Of a stretch of DNA of 64,000 bases, positions 15,984 to 25,270 are shown one piece after another. Where the stretch lies: the NCBI RefSeq assembly GCF_024437655.1, contig NZ_JANBVF010000016.1, forward strand, positions 33,934-97,933. The letters run 5' to 3'. Origin of the DNA: Chitinolyticbacter albus (GTDB lineage: Bacteria; Pseudomonadota; Gammaproteobacteria; Burkholderiales; Chitinibacteraceae). The notes under the pieces were generated by a model. That model worked only from the letters and a program-made list of their open reading frames with translations, was not told the origin of the DNA and made no database searches. Positions within the stretch are counted from its first letter, which is position 1. Each line of letters opens with the position of its first letter. Position numbers and translations under genes: made by a program.

Positions 15984-18893
15984 CTACACGCTGGCCAGCA
16001 ACGCAGCCTCGTCGACAGTGTCGATCTGCCCCGGCTGCAGATAGACCATGGCATAGCGCCGGTAGACGCCCGATTCGACGAACAGGCGAAACAGCGCCAC
16101 ATCGACATGCGCCTCCCGCGCCATGCGCGCCATGATGGCCAGCGCTTCCGAGAGTTTCTTGCCCTCCTTGTACGGCCGGTCGATCGCGGTCAATGCTTCG
16201 AAGATGTCCGCGATCGCCATCATGCGCGCCGGCACGCTCATCTCGTCGCGACTCAGCCCCTTGGGATAACCGGTGCCATCCATTTTCTCGTGATGGCCGC
16301 CGGCGAGCTCGGGCACGCTGGCCAGATGGCGCGGGAACGGCAGTTTCTCCAGCATCACGATGGTCTGCACGATATGTTCGTTGATCTTGTAGCGCTCCTC
16401 CATCGTGAGCGTGCCACGCGCCACCGACAGGTTGTACAGCTCGCCACGGTGATACAGATGTTCGGGCATACGCATGGTGAAGCCGTATTCGTCCGGCAGC
16501 ACATCATGGGACGAGCGCGCGATTTCGTGCTCGGGGCGGTCGGCCAGCAAGGGCTCGTCCACCGGCAGCGACGGCTCCGGGAACGCCGCCATGCGTAGGT
16601 GCTCCTCGTGCGAGACACCCAATCGATTGGACAGCGTGCGGCGCCAGCTCCGAGTCGCGATGCGCTGCAAGCGCTCGATCTTGTCCGGCGCCATGAACTC
16701 GCTGCCGAGGTTGCAGGCGGCGACAAAGGCGAAATCATCGTCCAGCCGGGCAAGCTCGGCGTCGCGCGCCACGGCCAGCGCCGACGCATCGCCACCGGCC
16801 GCAACGCCCTGCCAGTAGGTCAGCTCGACATCGCGCTTGAGCACCTCAAACCGGGTACGGATTTCATGGATACGGTCGTACAGCGTTTCGAGCTTGGTCG
16901 CCTTGTCGACCACGTATTCCGGCGTGGTGACCTTGCCGCAATCGTGCAGCCAGGCGGCGATGCGCAGCGCTTCGCGCTCGTCAGTATCGAGCGTGAAGCC
17001 GGCAAAGGGTCCCGTTTCTGCATCGCACGCGGCATCGGCCAGCATCTGGGTCAGCACCGGAACACGCTGGCAATGGCCGCCGGTATAGGGGCTCTTGGCA
17101 TCGATGGCGCCGGCCACCAGCTGGATGAAAGCCTCGAGCAGTGCCTTTTGCTCGGCGATCAGCTTCTGCGTGTCGATGGCGGCCGCCGCACTGCCGGACA
17201 GCGCCTCGATCAGCGCCACAAGCTCAGGACTGACCTCGCGCTTGGCGCCCAGCGCATCACGATCGTCCTCGAGGATCAGCAATACCCCGAGCGACGCACC
17301 GCGCCGGTCTATCAGCGGGATCGCGATCAGCGTCATCGGCCGGCTAAATTCGGCCATGCCTTCGAACCACTCGGCCAGCGTGGCGATGCCGTGCGTCACC
17401 GTCACCGTCCGCCCGCTGTGTGCGGCCTCGGCCACCGGATGCTCTGCGTCCACCGCCACCCAGGGCGGCAAACCCTGCGCCGGCCCCTCCTCCCAGCGCA
17501 CCTGCGCTGGCGCCAGCCGGCCATCGGCCTCGCGCAGATAGATCACCCCGCCATGGGCCGCGGCGATATGAATCGTTTCGCCCAGGATGCGTGCCAGCAA
17601 CGTATCGAAGTGTCGCTCGGACGCCAGCGCGGCGCCGATATCGACAAACTGCCGTATGGTCGACTTCATCACGCTCATGGCCTGCGCCAGCTCGTCGATT
17701 TCCGAGATGAACGAGCTCACGGTCATCGGCCGCTCGAAATGCAGCGCCTGGATATCGCGCGCCTCGCGGGTCAAGGCGACCAGCGGGCGAGACGCCAGCC
17801 GGGACAGCCACACCGTCAGCGGAATCATCAACGCCAAGAGGCCGATGGCGATCATCACGGTTTCGCGGCGCAAGCGACGCGCGTCGGCCAGCAATTCATC
17901 CTCGGGCGCGGCCAGGACCAGCGACAGCTGCTGCTTGCCGCCCGGTACAGCGATGCTCGCCACATGCCCCTGCCAATCCCGTCGCTCCGCCTTGACACGA
18001 TGGGTGCCGGCGCCAAGCGCCAGCGTCGCCGGCAGCACGGCCACGCCCAACGACTCAACGTCAGCCAGCTTGAAACCATTCGCACCATCGGTGCGCAGGA
18101 TACGGGCCGGATCGCGGTAGGCGACCATCCGACCCTGGGCGTCGACCAGCGCAAGCTCGGCCCCCGGTGTGATGCGTTCGGCGGCGAGCGCCGTCGACAA
18201 TGCCGACAGCGTGATGTCGACCGCGACCACGGCATTGCCATCCGGCGTGCGCCGGGCCAGCGTGGTGCCGACCTCTCGCGTGGTGAAGAACACGTACGGT
18301 GCAGTGGCCACCACCAGATCCTGCGCCACTGCCGCGCCGTACCAGGGTCGTTGGCGCGCGTCGAACAGGTAGGCCGGATCAAGCTGTTCGCCCAGCCGGC
18401 GCAAGGCAGCGTCGAAATACAGATAGCGCCCAACCACGCTGCCGGCAGGCCGCTCCACGCTCTGCACCAGCCAGACCGTGCCAGGGGGCGGTGAGAAACG
18501 GGCCCGCATCGTCGCCGCGTCATAGTGTCGCAACAGGAAGAAATCGCCACGAGTGTTGCCCGCGTAGATCGCCGACTGTGCCGGCTGGCTCTGCAACGCG
18601 CGTACCAGATAAGGCAGGTTGATTAGACGAGCGTCGAGCGAGCCCGCCCGCGCAAAATCGTGCTGCGCCAAGAGATCGACCACCGTGGTACTGCCACCAT
18701 ACAGCGCGCTGACCCGCTGCGTGGTCTGCTCGCCGATGCGGCCAAACAGCGATTGCGACGCCGACAGCAACATGCGGCTGGCCTGGCGGTCGTTGTAGAT
18801 AATGCTGATCGTCGCAAACACGGCGATCAGCAGCAGGAACAACCAGGAGATATGGATATGCAGTGGATAGCGGACACGTTCGGTCTGGGACAT
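15984..18893 (-). CDS. Cache-HAMP-GAF-HD-GYP c-di-GMP phosphodiesterase
   Basis: 969 residues. A membrane helix (about 13-31), a periplasmic double-Cache-type sensor, a second helix (about 330-350), HAMP, a GAF domain (about 420-580) and a C-terminal HD-GYP domain follow in order. The HD motif reads WLHDCGKVTTPEYV and the GYP motif GGHHEKMDGTGYPKGL. The two are about 225 residues apart, far more than the ~65 of compact HD-GYP proteins, so the domain carries a long insertion. Catalytic residues are intact, so c-di-GMP hydrolysis is expected. The ATG at 18893 (MSQTERVRYP) was chosen because the frame upstream of it crosses the terminator of the preceding gene. Confidence 0.88.
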   Translation of the reverse strand: MSQTERVRYPLHIHISWLFLLLIAVFATISIIYNDRQASRMLLSASQSLFGRIGEQTTQRVSALYGGSTTVVDLLAQHDFARAGSLDARLINLPYLVRALQSQPAQSAIYAGNTRGDFFLLRHYDAATMRARFSPPPGTVWLVQSVERPAGSVVGRYLYFDAALRRLGEQLDPAYLFDARQRPWYGAAVAQDLVVATAPYVFFTTREVGTTLARRTPDGNAVVAVDITLSALSTALAAERITPGAELALVDAQGRMVAYRDPARILRTDGANGFKLADVESLGVAVLPATLALGAGTHRVKAERRDWQGHVASIAVPGGKQQLSLVLAAPEDELLADARRLRRETVMIAIGLLALMIPLTVWLSRLASRPLVALTREARDIQALHFERPMTVSSFISEIDELAQAMSVMKSTIRQFVDIGAALASERHFDTLLARILGETIHIAAAHGGVIYLREADGRLAPAQVRWEEGPAQGLPPWVAVDAEHPVAEAAHSGRTVTVTHGIATLAEWFEGMAEFSRPMTLIAIPLIDRRGASLGVLLILEDDRDALGAKREVSPELVALIEALSGSAAAAIDTQKLIAEQKALLEAFIQLVAGAIDAKSPYTGGHCQRVPVLTQMLADAACDAETGPFAGFTLDTDEREALRIAAWLHDCGKVTTPEYVVDKATKLETLYDRIHEIRTRFEVLKRDVELTYWQGVAAGGDASALAVARDAELARLDDDFAFVAACNLGSEFMAPDKIERLQRIATRSWRRTLSNRLGVSHEEHLRMAAFPEPSLPVDEPLLADRPEHEIARSSHDVLPDEYGFTMRMPEHLYHRGELYNLSVARGTLTMEERYKINEHIVQTIVMLEKLPFPRHLASVPELAGGHHEKMDGTGYPKGLSRDEMSVPARMMAIADIFEALTAIDRPYKEGKKLSEALAIMARMAREAHVDVALFRLFVESGVYRRYAMVYLQPGQIDTVDEAALLASV

Positions 18894-18973
18894 GGCAGTG
18901 GCATCGGGCGGGCGCTGTTTGAGTTTAGAAGGCGCATCACCGTTTCGCCCACCGTTCGCCCCGCCACAAAGCA

Positions 18974-19000
18974 AAACGCCCCGCACAAGGCGGGGCGTTT
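18974..19000 (-). terminator. intrinsic terminator after the aromatic aminotransferase gene
   Basis: AAACGCCCCGC (18974-18984), a 5-nt loop and GCGGGGCGTTT (18990-19000). On the minus strand it continues TTTTGCTTT. The arms are identical to those of the terminator at 33785. Confidence 0.88.
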
Positions 19001-19020
19001 CCGGCACGACCTGTGCGGGA

Positions 19021-20223
19021 TCAGACCACCTGGGCGATCGCGTCAGCCACGTAGCCGATGTTGCCGCTGTTGAGCGCGGCCAGGCAGATGCGACCGGTCG
19101 ACACGGCGTAGATGCCATGCTCGGCGCGCAGCACCTCGACCTGGGCTGCGGTGAGGCCGGTGTAGGAGAACATGCCGCGCTGATTGACCACGAAGGAGAA
19201 ATCCTGCGCCACGCCACGGGCCTTCAGCGTGTCGACGAGGCCCGAGCGCATTGCGCGGATGCGGTCACGCATGCCGGCCAGCTCCGCTTCCCACTGCGCA
19301 CGCAGCTCGGTGCTCGACAGCACGGCGGCCACCAGCGCGCCACCGTGGATCGGCGGGTTGGAGTAGTTGGTGCGGATCACGCGCTTCAGTTGGCTCAATA
19401 CGCGACCCGACTCTTCCTTGCCGCTGGTGATGATGGACAGCGCGCCAACGCGCTCGCCATAGAGCGAGAAGCTCTTGGAGAACGAGCTGGAGATGAAGAA
19501 CTGCAAGCCCGAGGCAGCAAAGGCGCGCACGGCGACCGCGTCAGCGTCGATGCCGTCGGCAAAGCCCTGGTAGGCCATGTCGAGGAAGGGCACCAAACCC
19601 CGCTCGCGGCAGGCTTCGACCACTTCGCCCCATTGCGCGTCGGTGAGGTCCGCACCGGTCGGGTTATGGCAGCAGGCGTGCAGGATGATGACCGAGCCCG
19701 GCGCGTACGACAGCAGCGCGGCCTTCATCGCAGCGAAGTTCACGCCGCGGGTGACGGCATCGTAGTACGGGTAGTTTTCGACCTGGAAACCGGCCGATTC
19801 GAACAGTGCGCGGTGGTTTTCCCAGCTCGGATCGCTGATGTAGACCGTCGCATCGGGCGACAGGCGCTTGATGAAATCGGCGCCGATCTTGAGCGCGCCA
19901 GTGCCGCCCAGGGCCTGGGCGGTGACGACGCGACCGGCGTCGGTCAGCTCGCTCTTGTCGCCGAACAGCAGGTTCTGCACGGCGTTGTTGTAGACGGCCG
20001 GGCCTTCGATCGGCTGGTAGCCGCGCGGCGGCGCGTTCTTCAGCCGGGCGTCCTCAGCGGCCTTGACGGCGGCCAGCAGCGGCAGCTTGCCGTTGTCGTC
20101 GTAGTACACGCCGACGCCCAGGTTCACTTTGTTGCTGCGGGTGTCGGCGTTGTAGGCTTCGTTCAGACCCAGGATGGGGTCACGGGGCGCCATTTCCACG
20201 GCGGCAAAGATCGAGGCGGTCAT
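19021..20223 (-). CDS. tyrB: aromatic-amino-acid / aspartate aminotransferase
   Basis: 400 residues, class I PLP enzyme. The PLP lysine lies in SSSFSKSFSLYGERVGAL; the pyridine-binding Asp and Tyr are in FLDMAYQGF, and the substrate-binding Arg is near the C-terminus. It transfers amino groups between Asp, Tyr or Phe and 2-oxoglutarate. The choice of tyrB over aspC is a guess from overall resemblance. The start at 20223 has TTGGAG 7 nt upstream; an in-frame ATG further upstream has no ribosome site. Confidence 0.92.
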   Translation of the reverse strand: MTASIFAAVEMAPRDPILGLNEAYNADTRSNKVNLGVGVYYDDNGKLPLLAAVKAAEDARLKNAPPRGYQPIEGPAVYNNAVQNLLFGDKSELTDAGRVVTAQALGGTGALKIGADFIKRLSPDATVYISDPSWENHRALFESAGFQVENYPYYDAVTRGVNFAAMKAALLSYAPGSVIILHACCHNPTGADLTDAQWGEVVEACRERGLVPFLDMAYQGFADGIDADAVAVRAFAASGLQFFISSSFSKSFSLYGERVGALSIITSGKEESGRVLSQLKRVIRTNYSNPPIHGGALVAAVLSSTELRAQWEAELAGMRDRIRAMRSGLVDTLKARGVAQDFSFVVNQRGMFSYTGLTAAQVEVLRAEHGIYAVSTGRICLAALNSGNIGYVADAIAQVV

Positions 20224-20333
20224 GCAGTGCTCCAAGGCGTTTTCGGGCGCAACTTCGCCCATCGACAATGAAAACGCCATTCTACACAGCCCGCCGCCCG
20301 CGCTGACAGGGGGCCGGCGTAACAGCGGGTAAA

Positions 20334-20963
20334 TCAGGGCGCCGGCGCATGCGGCTTGGTAGGCGCCGGCGTGGCCGCAGCATCGGGAACCGGCTTGATG
20401 GCATTCGACGTGCCCGAGGTGATCGGCTCCCGCTTGAGGCAACCGGCCATCTCGCTCAATTTCTGCCCGGGGCGCACCACGCAACGGGTGTTGCCAAAAC
20501 GCAAGTAGCCCTTGTCGGCGGGTGCCGCGGCCGCCGCGGGTGGCTGGGTAGCGGCATGCGCAGCCGCGCTGGCCGCGGCAACTTGCGCCTTGAGCGCCTC
20601 GAACTCGCCCTTGAGCACGGCGTAGGAGGCCTCGGTCGCGGCGTGAGTGGCGTTGAGTTCGGTCAGTTTGCCCTGCATCGCTTCGGTGGCCAGCCGCGCT
20701 TCGCGCCAGCCATCGGCATTGCGCTGCAGCGCGCTGCGCAGCAGCGTGATCTGGTCGACGTACTGCTTTTCGTTGAACTCCCGCACGAAATAACCGACCG
20801 CCAGGCCGATGCCCAGCAGCAGGATCACCCCAAGCACGCCACCGGCGATCATCAGCTGCAGGCGAAAGCGCTGCAGCACGGACGGCGTGGTCGATGCATC
20901 GCCCGCAGCCTCGATCACGGGCTGGTCCGTGGTGATGATTTCGACGATGGGTTGATCGCTCAT
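20334..20963 (-). CDS. single-pass membrane protein with coiled coil, unknown function
   Basis: 209 residues. A cytosolic N-terminus is followed by one membrane helix (about 36-60, LMIAGGVLGVILLLGIGLAVGYF), a periplasmic coiled coil (about 65-130) and an Ala/Pro-rich linker. A short segment with a cysteine pair follows (RCVVRPGQ...AGCLKRE), and then an Ala/Pro tail. It follows the LEA2 lipoprotein by 9 nt, so the two are probably in one operon. No known family recognised. Confidence 0.7.
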   Translation of the reverse strand: MSDQPIVEIITTDQPVIEAAGDASTTPSVLQRFRLQLMIAGGVLGVILLLGIGLAVGYFVREFNEKQYVDQITLLRSALQRNADGWREARLATEAMQGKLTELNATHAATEASYAVLKGEFEALKAQVAAASAAAHAATQPPAAAAAPADKGYLRFGNTRCVVRPGQKLSEMAGCLKREPITSGTSNAIKPVPDAAATPAPTKPHAPAP

Positions 20964-20972
20964 GGCGCGGTC

Positions 20973-21452
20973 TCAGAACTGCTGGGTCTTGGGTTTGGGG
21001 GCAAACAGGCCATCGATCGCGGGAACGTCGCCCTCAACCGTAAAGGGCACACCGTCGGCACGCATCGGTATGAACAGCTTACCGGCGAGCTTGTAGCGTG
21101 GCGACCCCGATTCGGTGGCGCGGCGCAGCTGGCGGATCAAGCTTGCCAGATTGCTGGTCACGTCGATCGCGATGCGCGCCTCGCCCAACGCCGGCAATGT
21201 AATCGCTTGCGCGGCGACGCCGGATGCCAAGGGCTGGCCATTGATTTCCAGCGTGGTATCGAGCCCCTTGATCGGGATGGCGATATCGTTCGGATTCTCG
21301 ATGCGCAGCGTCAGCGTAAAGCGCTGCTCGAGCAGCCCGGCCTCCTTGAGCGCAATGCCGGCCAGCGACACGCGCGGCTTCTCGAAATGGCTGGGGACGC
21401 CCGCGCAGGCAGTAAGCAACAGGGTGCAGGCGATCAGGATCAGGCGGCGCAT
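20973..21452 (-). CDS. LEA type 2 family lipoprotein
   Basis: 159 residues. The lipobox LTAC at residues 13-16 gives a lipoprotein with a mature Cys16. The body fits the LEA14/WHy beta-sandwich: LTLRIENPNDIAIPIKGLDTTLEINGQPLASG, then ALGEARIAIDVT. Its in vivo role is unknown; related proteins are thought to stabilise membranes or bind ligands. The gene starts 1 nt after the thioesterase stop, so they are cotranscribed. Confidence 0.8.
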   Translation of the reverse strand: MRRLILIACTLLLTACAGVPSHFEKPRVSLAGIALKEAGLLEQRFTLTLRIENPNDIAIPIKGLDTTLEINGQPLASGVAAQAITLPALGEARIAIDVTSNLASLIRQLRRATESGSPRYKLAGKLFIPMRADGVPFTVEGDVPAIDGLFAPKPKTQQF

Positions 21453-21453
21453 G

Positions 21454-21864
21454 TCAGTGCTCCTCCAGCATGGGCAGCAAGCGTTCGGCTATGGCGCCGG
21501 TGAAGGGGCGCGCGCCTTGCTGCTCGGGATGGATGACGGCGAAGGTGACGTCGGCCTCGGCCACCAGTTTGTCGTTATCGGCCCGCACGATGCGCTGCGC
21601 GACCACGCCGTGGCGCTCGCCGATCTCCGACAGCCAGGTTTCGACCACCAGCTCGTCGCCCATGGTCGCCGGACGCTTGTAGCGGATGTCGATGCGACTC
21701 ACCACCAGCGCCAGCCGCTCCTGCATGAACCAGTCGAGCTGGCCCGCGGACTCCATCATTTCCCAGCGCGCCTCCTCCAGGAATTCCAGATAGCGGGCAT
21801 TGTTCACATGGCCGTAGAGATCGAGATGATATCCGCGAACCTTGATCGGCGTGCGTTGCGGCAT
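21454..21864 (-). CDS. hotdog-fold acyl-CoA thioesterase (FadM/YbgC-like)
   Basis: 136 residues, hotdog fold. The 4-hydroxybenzoyl-CoA thioesterase-type motif YHLDLYGHVNNARYLEF, with its catalytic Asp/His, sits near the N-terminus. It hydrolyses acyl-CoA thioesters; the exact chain length is unknown. The ATG at 21864 was chosen over the longer frame because the fold starts right after it. First gene of a three-gene unit running to 20334. Confidence 0.88.
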   Translation of the reverse strand: MPQRTPIKVRGYHLDLYGHVNNARYLEFLEEARWEMMESAGQLDWFMQERLALVVSRIDIRYKRPATMGDELVVETWLSEIGERHGVVAQRIVRADNDKLVAEADVTFAVIHPEQQGARPFTGAIAERLLPMLEEH

Positions 21865-22043
21865 GAAGCCATCCTGACGGGTTGCTATGGTCGCATCTTG
21901 GTCCGGCAACGGCCTGCGAGACAAGAGGGGAAAATCACCCGGCGCGCCGCAGTCGGGCCCAAAGCTTGATCTGGACACTATGAAAGCCGGCGCGGCTTGC
22001 TACATAATCGGCCGCATCACTTAGATCGCTGACCACCAAAGCG

Positions 22044-24239
22044 ATGGATCTCCGCCATTCGCGGCCGTTCCGCCTTGCGCTGCTGTTCCTCGCAGTGTCG
22101 CTCGCGCTGATCGGCATCGCGCCCTACTTCATCGACGCCGAATACGCGCGCAACGAGCTCAAGCTCGTGATGCAGCGCGAGACCGGCCGTACGCTGCGCA
22201 TCACCGGCCAGACCCGCGTGGTGCTGTTGCCACGCCCGGCGCTGACCGCCAGCGGCGTGAGCCTGTCCGAACCGGATGGCATGACGCCGTTCGCCAGCGC
22301 AGATCAGGTGCGCGTCGAGTTCTCGCTGTGGTCGCTGCTGCGCCAGCGCGAAGCGACGCTCACCCGGCTGGAAGCCACCCGTCCACGCCTGGCGATCAAA
22401 CGCCTCGCCAATGGCAGCTACAACTTCGACGACCTGCTGGCGCGCCGCAGCACCACCTCGCCCCTGCATTTCGACCCGCGGGGCGTGCACTTCGACGACG
22501 CGCGCATCGATTTCAGCGATGCCGCCAGCGTAGAGACGGTGCGGCTGACCCGGCTCTCGGTCATGCTCGACGAACCGGCCGATCCCAAGACCGGTCGGCT
22601 CGATCTGAACGGCGAACTCGCGCTGCTGCGCGCCGGGCAGGTGCAATGGCAGGCAACGCTGGAGGCCGGCGCCGCGTTGCGCTACGACGCCACGGAGCGG
22701 CGGCTGTTCATTGCCGGCCTGCAGCTTGACCTGCACCAGCGCGGCAAGAGCGCGCCGCAGCTGGCGCTCTCCAACGCCCGGCTCAACGCCACCGGCAACC
22801 TGGTCTACGGTTGGCAACCGTTGCGGCTCGCCGGGGGCGCGCTCAGGGTATCGGCCGTCGGCACCCGCGCGCAGCAGTCGTGGCAATGGACGCTGGATGC
22901 ACCGCGCATCGAGGTGCGCGACTACATCGCCCGATTGCACGACCTCAAGCTCGCGCTCGACATCCGCAGCCCGCAAAACCGGGTGACCGCCGAGTTCAAG
23001 GTGCCGGCACTGGCCGGCACGCGGCAGGGTTCGCTGCGCGCGGACAAGGCGGCCATCGACGTGAAGCTGAGCTCCGCCGACCAGACCTTCGTGCTGAACT
23101 TCCTCAGCCCGCTCGAGCTCCATCGCGGCTCGCTCGCCAAGCTGCCCGGTTACCAGCTCACCGGCAGCTACACCAACCGGTCACTACCGCGCGGTGCCAT
23201 CCCCTTCGCGCTCGAAGGCGATGCCGAGCTCGATCTCAAGCGCGAGACGTTGCAACTGACCAACCGCGGCACGCTCGACGGCGCCCAGCTCGCGACGCTG
23301 TTCGAGGTGAAACACTTTGTCGACCCACGCTATCGCTTCGACCTGGATCTGGCCCGGCTCGATCTCACGCCCTATCTGCCCGCGGTGGCCGACGGCGCAC
23401 GCGGCGTCGACTCCGAAACCCCGATCGACCTGGGCTGGCTGGCGCAACTGAATGCCAGTGGCCGCCTGCAACTGGGCGAACTCATCGTCCAGAACCTGCA
23501 CCTGCAACGCATCGCGCTTGGCTTTAACGCCGAGGATGGCGTGGCAAGGCTCGATCCGCTGTCAGCGCATATCTACGGCGGCGAACTGACGGGCACGCTC
23601 GCCATCGATACCGGCGGGCGCGTGCCGCAGTTCCATGTCAGGCAGCAACTCAGTGGCGTCAATATCAATCCGTTGATGCGCGATCTGCTGGCGATCCAGC
23701 GCTTCGAAGGCCAAGGCGAGCTGGCGCTCGACATCACCGCCGTCGGCAACCGGCTCTCGCAAATCCGCAGCAGCGCCAGTGGCCAGGCCAAGCTCGCCCT
23801 GATGCAGGGCGCCATCCGCGGCATCGATCTCGAAGCGGTACTGCGCGCCGCCAACCAGCAACTGAAGCGGATGAGTGGCGAACCGGTCCAGCTGGCGGAT
23901 CTGCAGGCAAGCACCCGGTTTTCCACGCTGAACGCCAGCATGACGATCAAGGACGGCCTCGCCCGCAACGACGATCTGGCCGTCACCACCGGCCTGCTGC
24001 GCCTGTCTGGCCAGGGCGAATTCGACCTCGGCCGCGCCCGGATCGATTACGCACTGAAAGCCAGCACCAACCCCAAGGTGCCGGAACTGCGCCAGCTATC
24101 CGGGCTGACCTTGCCCATTACGCTCACCGGCTCCTTTGCCGCGCCGGAATACCACATCGATTACGGCAGCCTGCGCCAGCAGCTGCTGCAGCGGCAGGGC
24201 CGTGCGCGTGCGCCAGACACACCGGCGCCAAAGCGATGA
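22044..24239 (+). CDS. asmA: AsmA-family envelope protein
   Basis: 731 residues. An N-terminal anchor (about 10-27, FRLALLFLAVSLALIGIAPYF) is followed by a long periplasmic beta-rich region with the AsmA pattern, e.g. ITGQTRVVLLPRPALTASGVSLSEPD near the start. The C-terminal repeat ends in ALKASTNPKVPELRQLSGLTLPITLTGSFAAPEYHID. AsmA-like proteins have been linked to lipid transport and outer-membrane assembly; the specific role here is inferred. Its stop overlaps the ATG of mutY by 4 nt. Confidence 0.9.
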   Translation: MDLRHSRPFRLALLFLAVSLALIGIAPYFIDAEYARNELKLVMQRETGRTLRITGQTRVVLLPRPALTASGVSLSEPDGMTPFASADQVRVEFSLWSLLRQREATLTRLEATRPRLAIKRLANGSYNFDDLLARRSTTSPLHFDPRGVHFDDARIDFSDAASVETVRLTRLSVMLDEPADPKTGRLDLNGELALLRAGQVQWQATLEAGAALRYDATERRLFIAGLQLDLHQRGKSAPQLALSNARLNATGNLVYGWQPLRLAGGALRVSAVGTRAQQSWQWTLDAPRIEVRDYIARLHDLKLALDIRSPQNRVTAEFKVPALAGTRQGSLRADKAAIDVKLSSADQTFVLNFLSPLELHRGSLAKLPGYQLTGSYTNRSLPRGAIPFALEGDAELDLKRETLQLTNRGTLDGAQLATLFEVKHFVDPRYRFDLDLARLDLTPYLPAVADGARGVDSETPIDLGWLAQLNASGRLQLGELIVQNLHLQRIALGFNAEDGVARLDPLSAHIYGGELTGTLAIDTGGRVPQFHVRQQLSGVNINPLMRDLLAIQRFEGQGELALDITAVGNRLSQIRSSASGQAKLALMQGAIRGIDLEAVLRAANQQLKRMSGEPVQLADLQASTRFSTLNASMTIKDGLARNDDLAVTTGLLRLSGQGEFDLGRARIDYALKASTNPKVPELRQLSGLTLPITLTGSFAAPEYHIDYGSLRQQLLQRQGRARAPDTPAPKR

Positions 24240-25270
24240 CATCATTTTCCAACCGGCTCCTCGCCTGGCAGGCCACGCACGGCCGGCACGACTTGCCCTG
24301 GCAGGTGGCCGACCCCTATCGCGTCTGGCTGTCCGAGATCATGCTGCAGCAGACGCAGGTGACCACGGTCATCCCCTATTACCAGCGTTTCCTGGAACGA
24401 TTCCCGAGCGTGGCCACGCTCGCCGCAGCCCCGCTCGACGACGTACTCGCGCTGTGGAGCGGTCTCGGCTACTACAGCCGTTCGCGCAACCTGCATGCCG
24501 CAGCCATCATGGTGCTCGAGCGCTTTGGTGGTGTGTTTCCGCAAGAACCTGCCCTGCTGGCAGAGCTCCCTGGCGTGGGCCGCTCGACCGCCGCTGCTAT
24601 CGCGGCATTCTCGTATGGCGTGTGCACCCCCATCCTCGATGGCAACGTGAAGCGTGTACTGGCGCGCTGGGCCGGCATCGAGGGTTTTCCCGGAGAGAAG
24701 GCCATCGAGAACCGGCTCTGGCAACTGGCCGCATCGCTGCTGCCGGCAGCCGCGGCAGACATGCCGGCCTACACGCAGGCGCAGATGGATCTGGGCGCCA
24801 CCGTCTGTACGCCGAAGAAACCGGCCTGTCTCGCCTGTCCGCTGCAGGACGATTGCGCCGCCAGGCTGCTGGGTCGCCAGCACGAGCTGCCGACGCGCAA
24901 GGCAAAGAAAGCAATACCGGAGCGCAACACGGTGATGATGCTGATCCGCAACAACAACGGCGAGCTGTTGCTGGAGCAACGCCCCCCCACCGGGATCTGG
25001 GGCGGCTTGTGGAGCCTGCCCGAAGTGGCATCGACGCTGGATGCCGAGGAAACCTGTCGCGCGCGCTTTGACCTCACGGTACAGCTGGAGCCGGCACTGC
25101 CCGATTTTGTCCATGTGTTCACCCACTTCCGGCTGACGATCACACCGCAGCCGGCCGCCGTGCTCGTCAGCCCGCCGCGGCTGCACGAAGCCGGCGCACG
25201 CTGGTTCAGCCCTGAGGCCGCGCTCCGGGCTGGCATCCCCAGCCCCTTGCGCAAGCTGCTGACCCGTTAA
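24236..25270 (+). CDS. mutY: A/G-specific adenine glycosylase MutY
   Basis: 344 residues. It removes adenine mispaired with 8-oxoguanine. The catalytic Glu is in EIMLQQTQV, helix-hairpin-helix in LPGVGRSTAAAIAAF and catalytic Asp in PILDGNVKRVL. The iron-sulfur ligands follow the MutY spacing C-x6-C-x2-C-x5-C (CTPKKPACLACPLQDDC). The C-terminal third is the NUDIX-like domain that recognises the oxidised base. It overlaps asmA by ATGA. Confidence 0.97.
   Translation: MTSFSNRLLAWQATHGRHDLPWQVADPYRVWLSEIMLQQTQVTTVIPYYQRFLERFPSVATLAAAPLDDVLALWSGLGYYSRSRNLHAAAIMVLERFGGVFPQEPALLAELPGVGRSTAAAIAAFSYGVCTPILDGNVKRVLARWAGIEGFPGEKAIENRLWQLAASLLPAAAADMPAYTQAQMDLGATVCTPKKPACLACPLQDDCAARLLGRQHELPTRKAKKAIPERNTVMMLIRNNNGELLLEQRPPTGIWGGLWSLPEVASTLDAEETCRARFDLTVQLEPALPDFVHVFTHFRLTITPQPAAVLVSPPRLHEAGARWFSPEAALRAGIPSPLRKLLTR

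Noticed and set aside
16599..18494. 631-codon frame on the plus strand opposite the HD-GYP gene
   Set aside because: Rich in Arg/His/Gln with no recognisable domain; the sense strand encodes intact Cache, GAF and HD-GYP parts.
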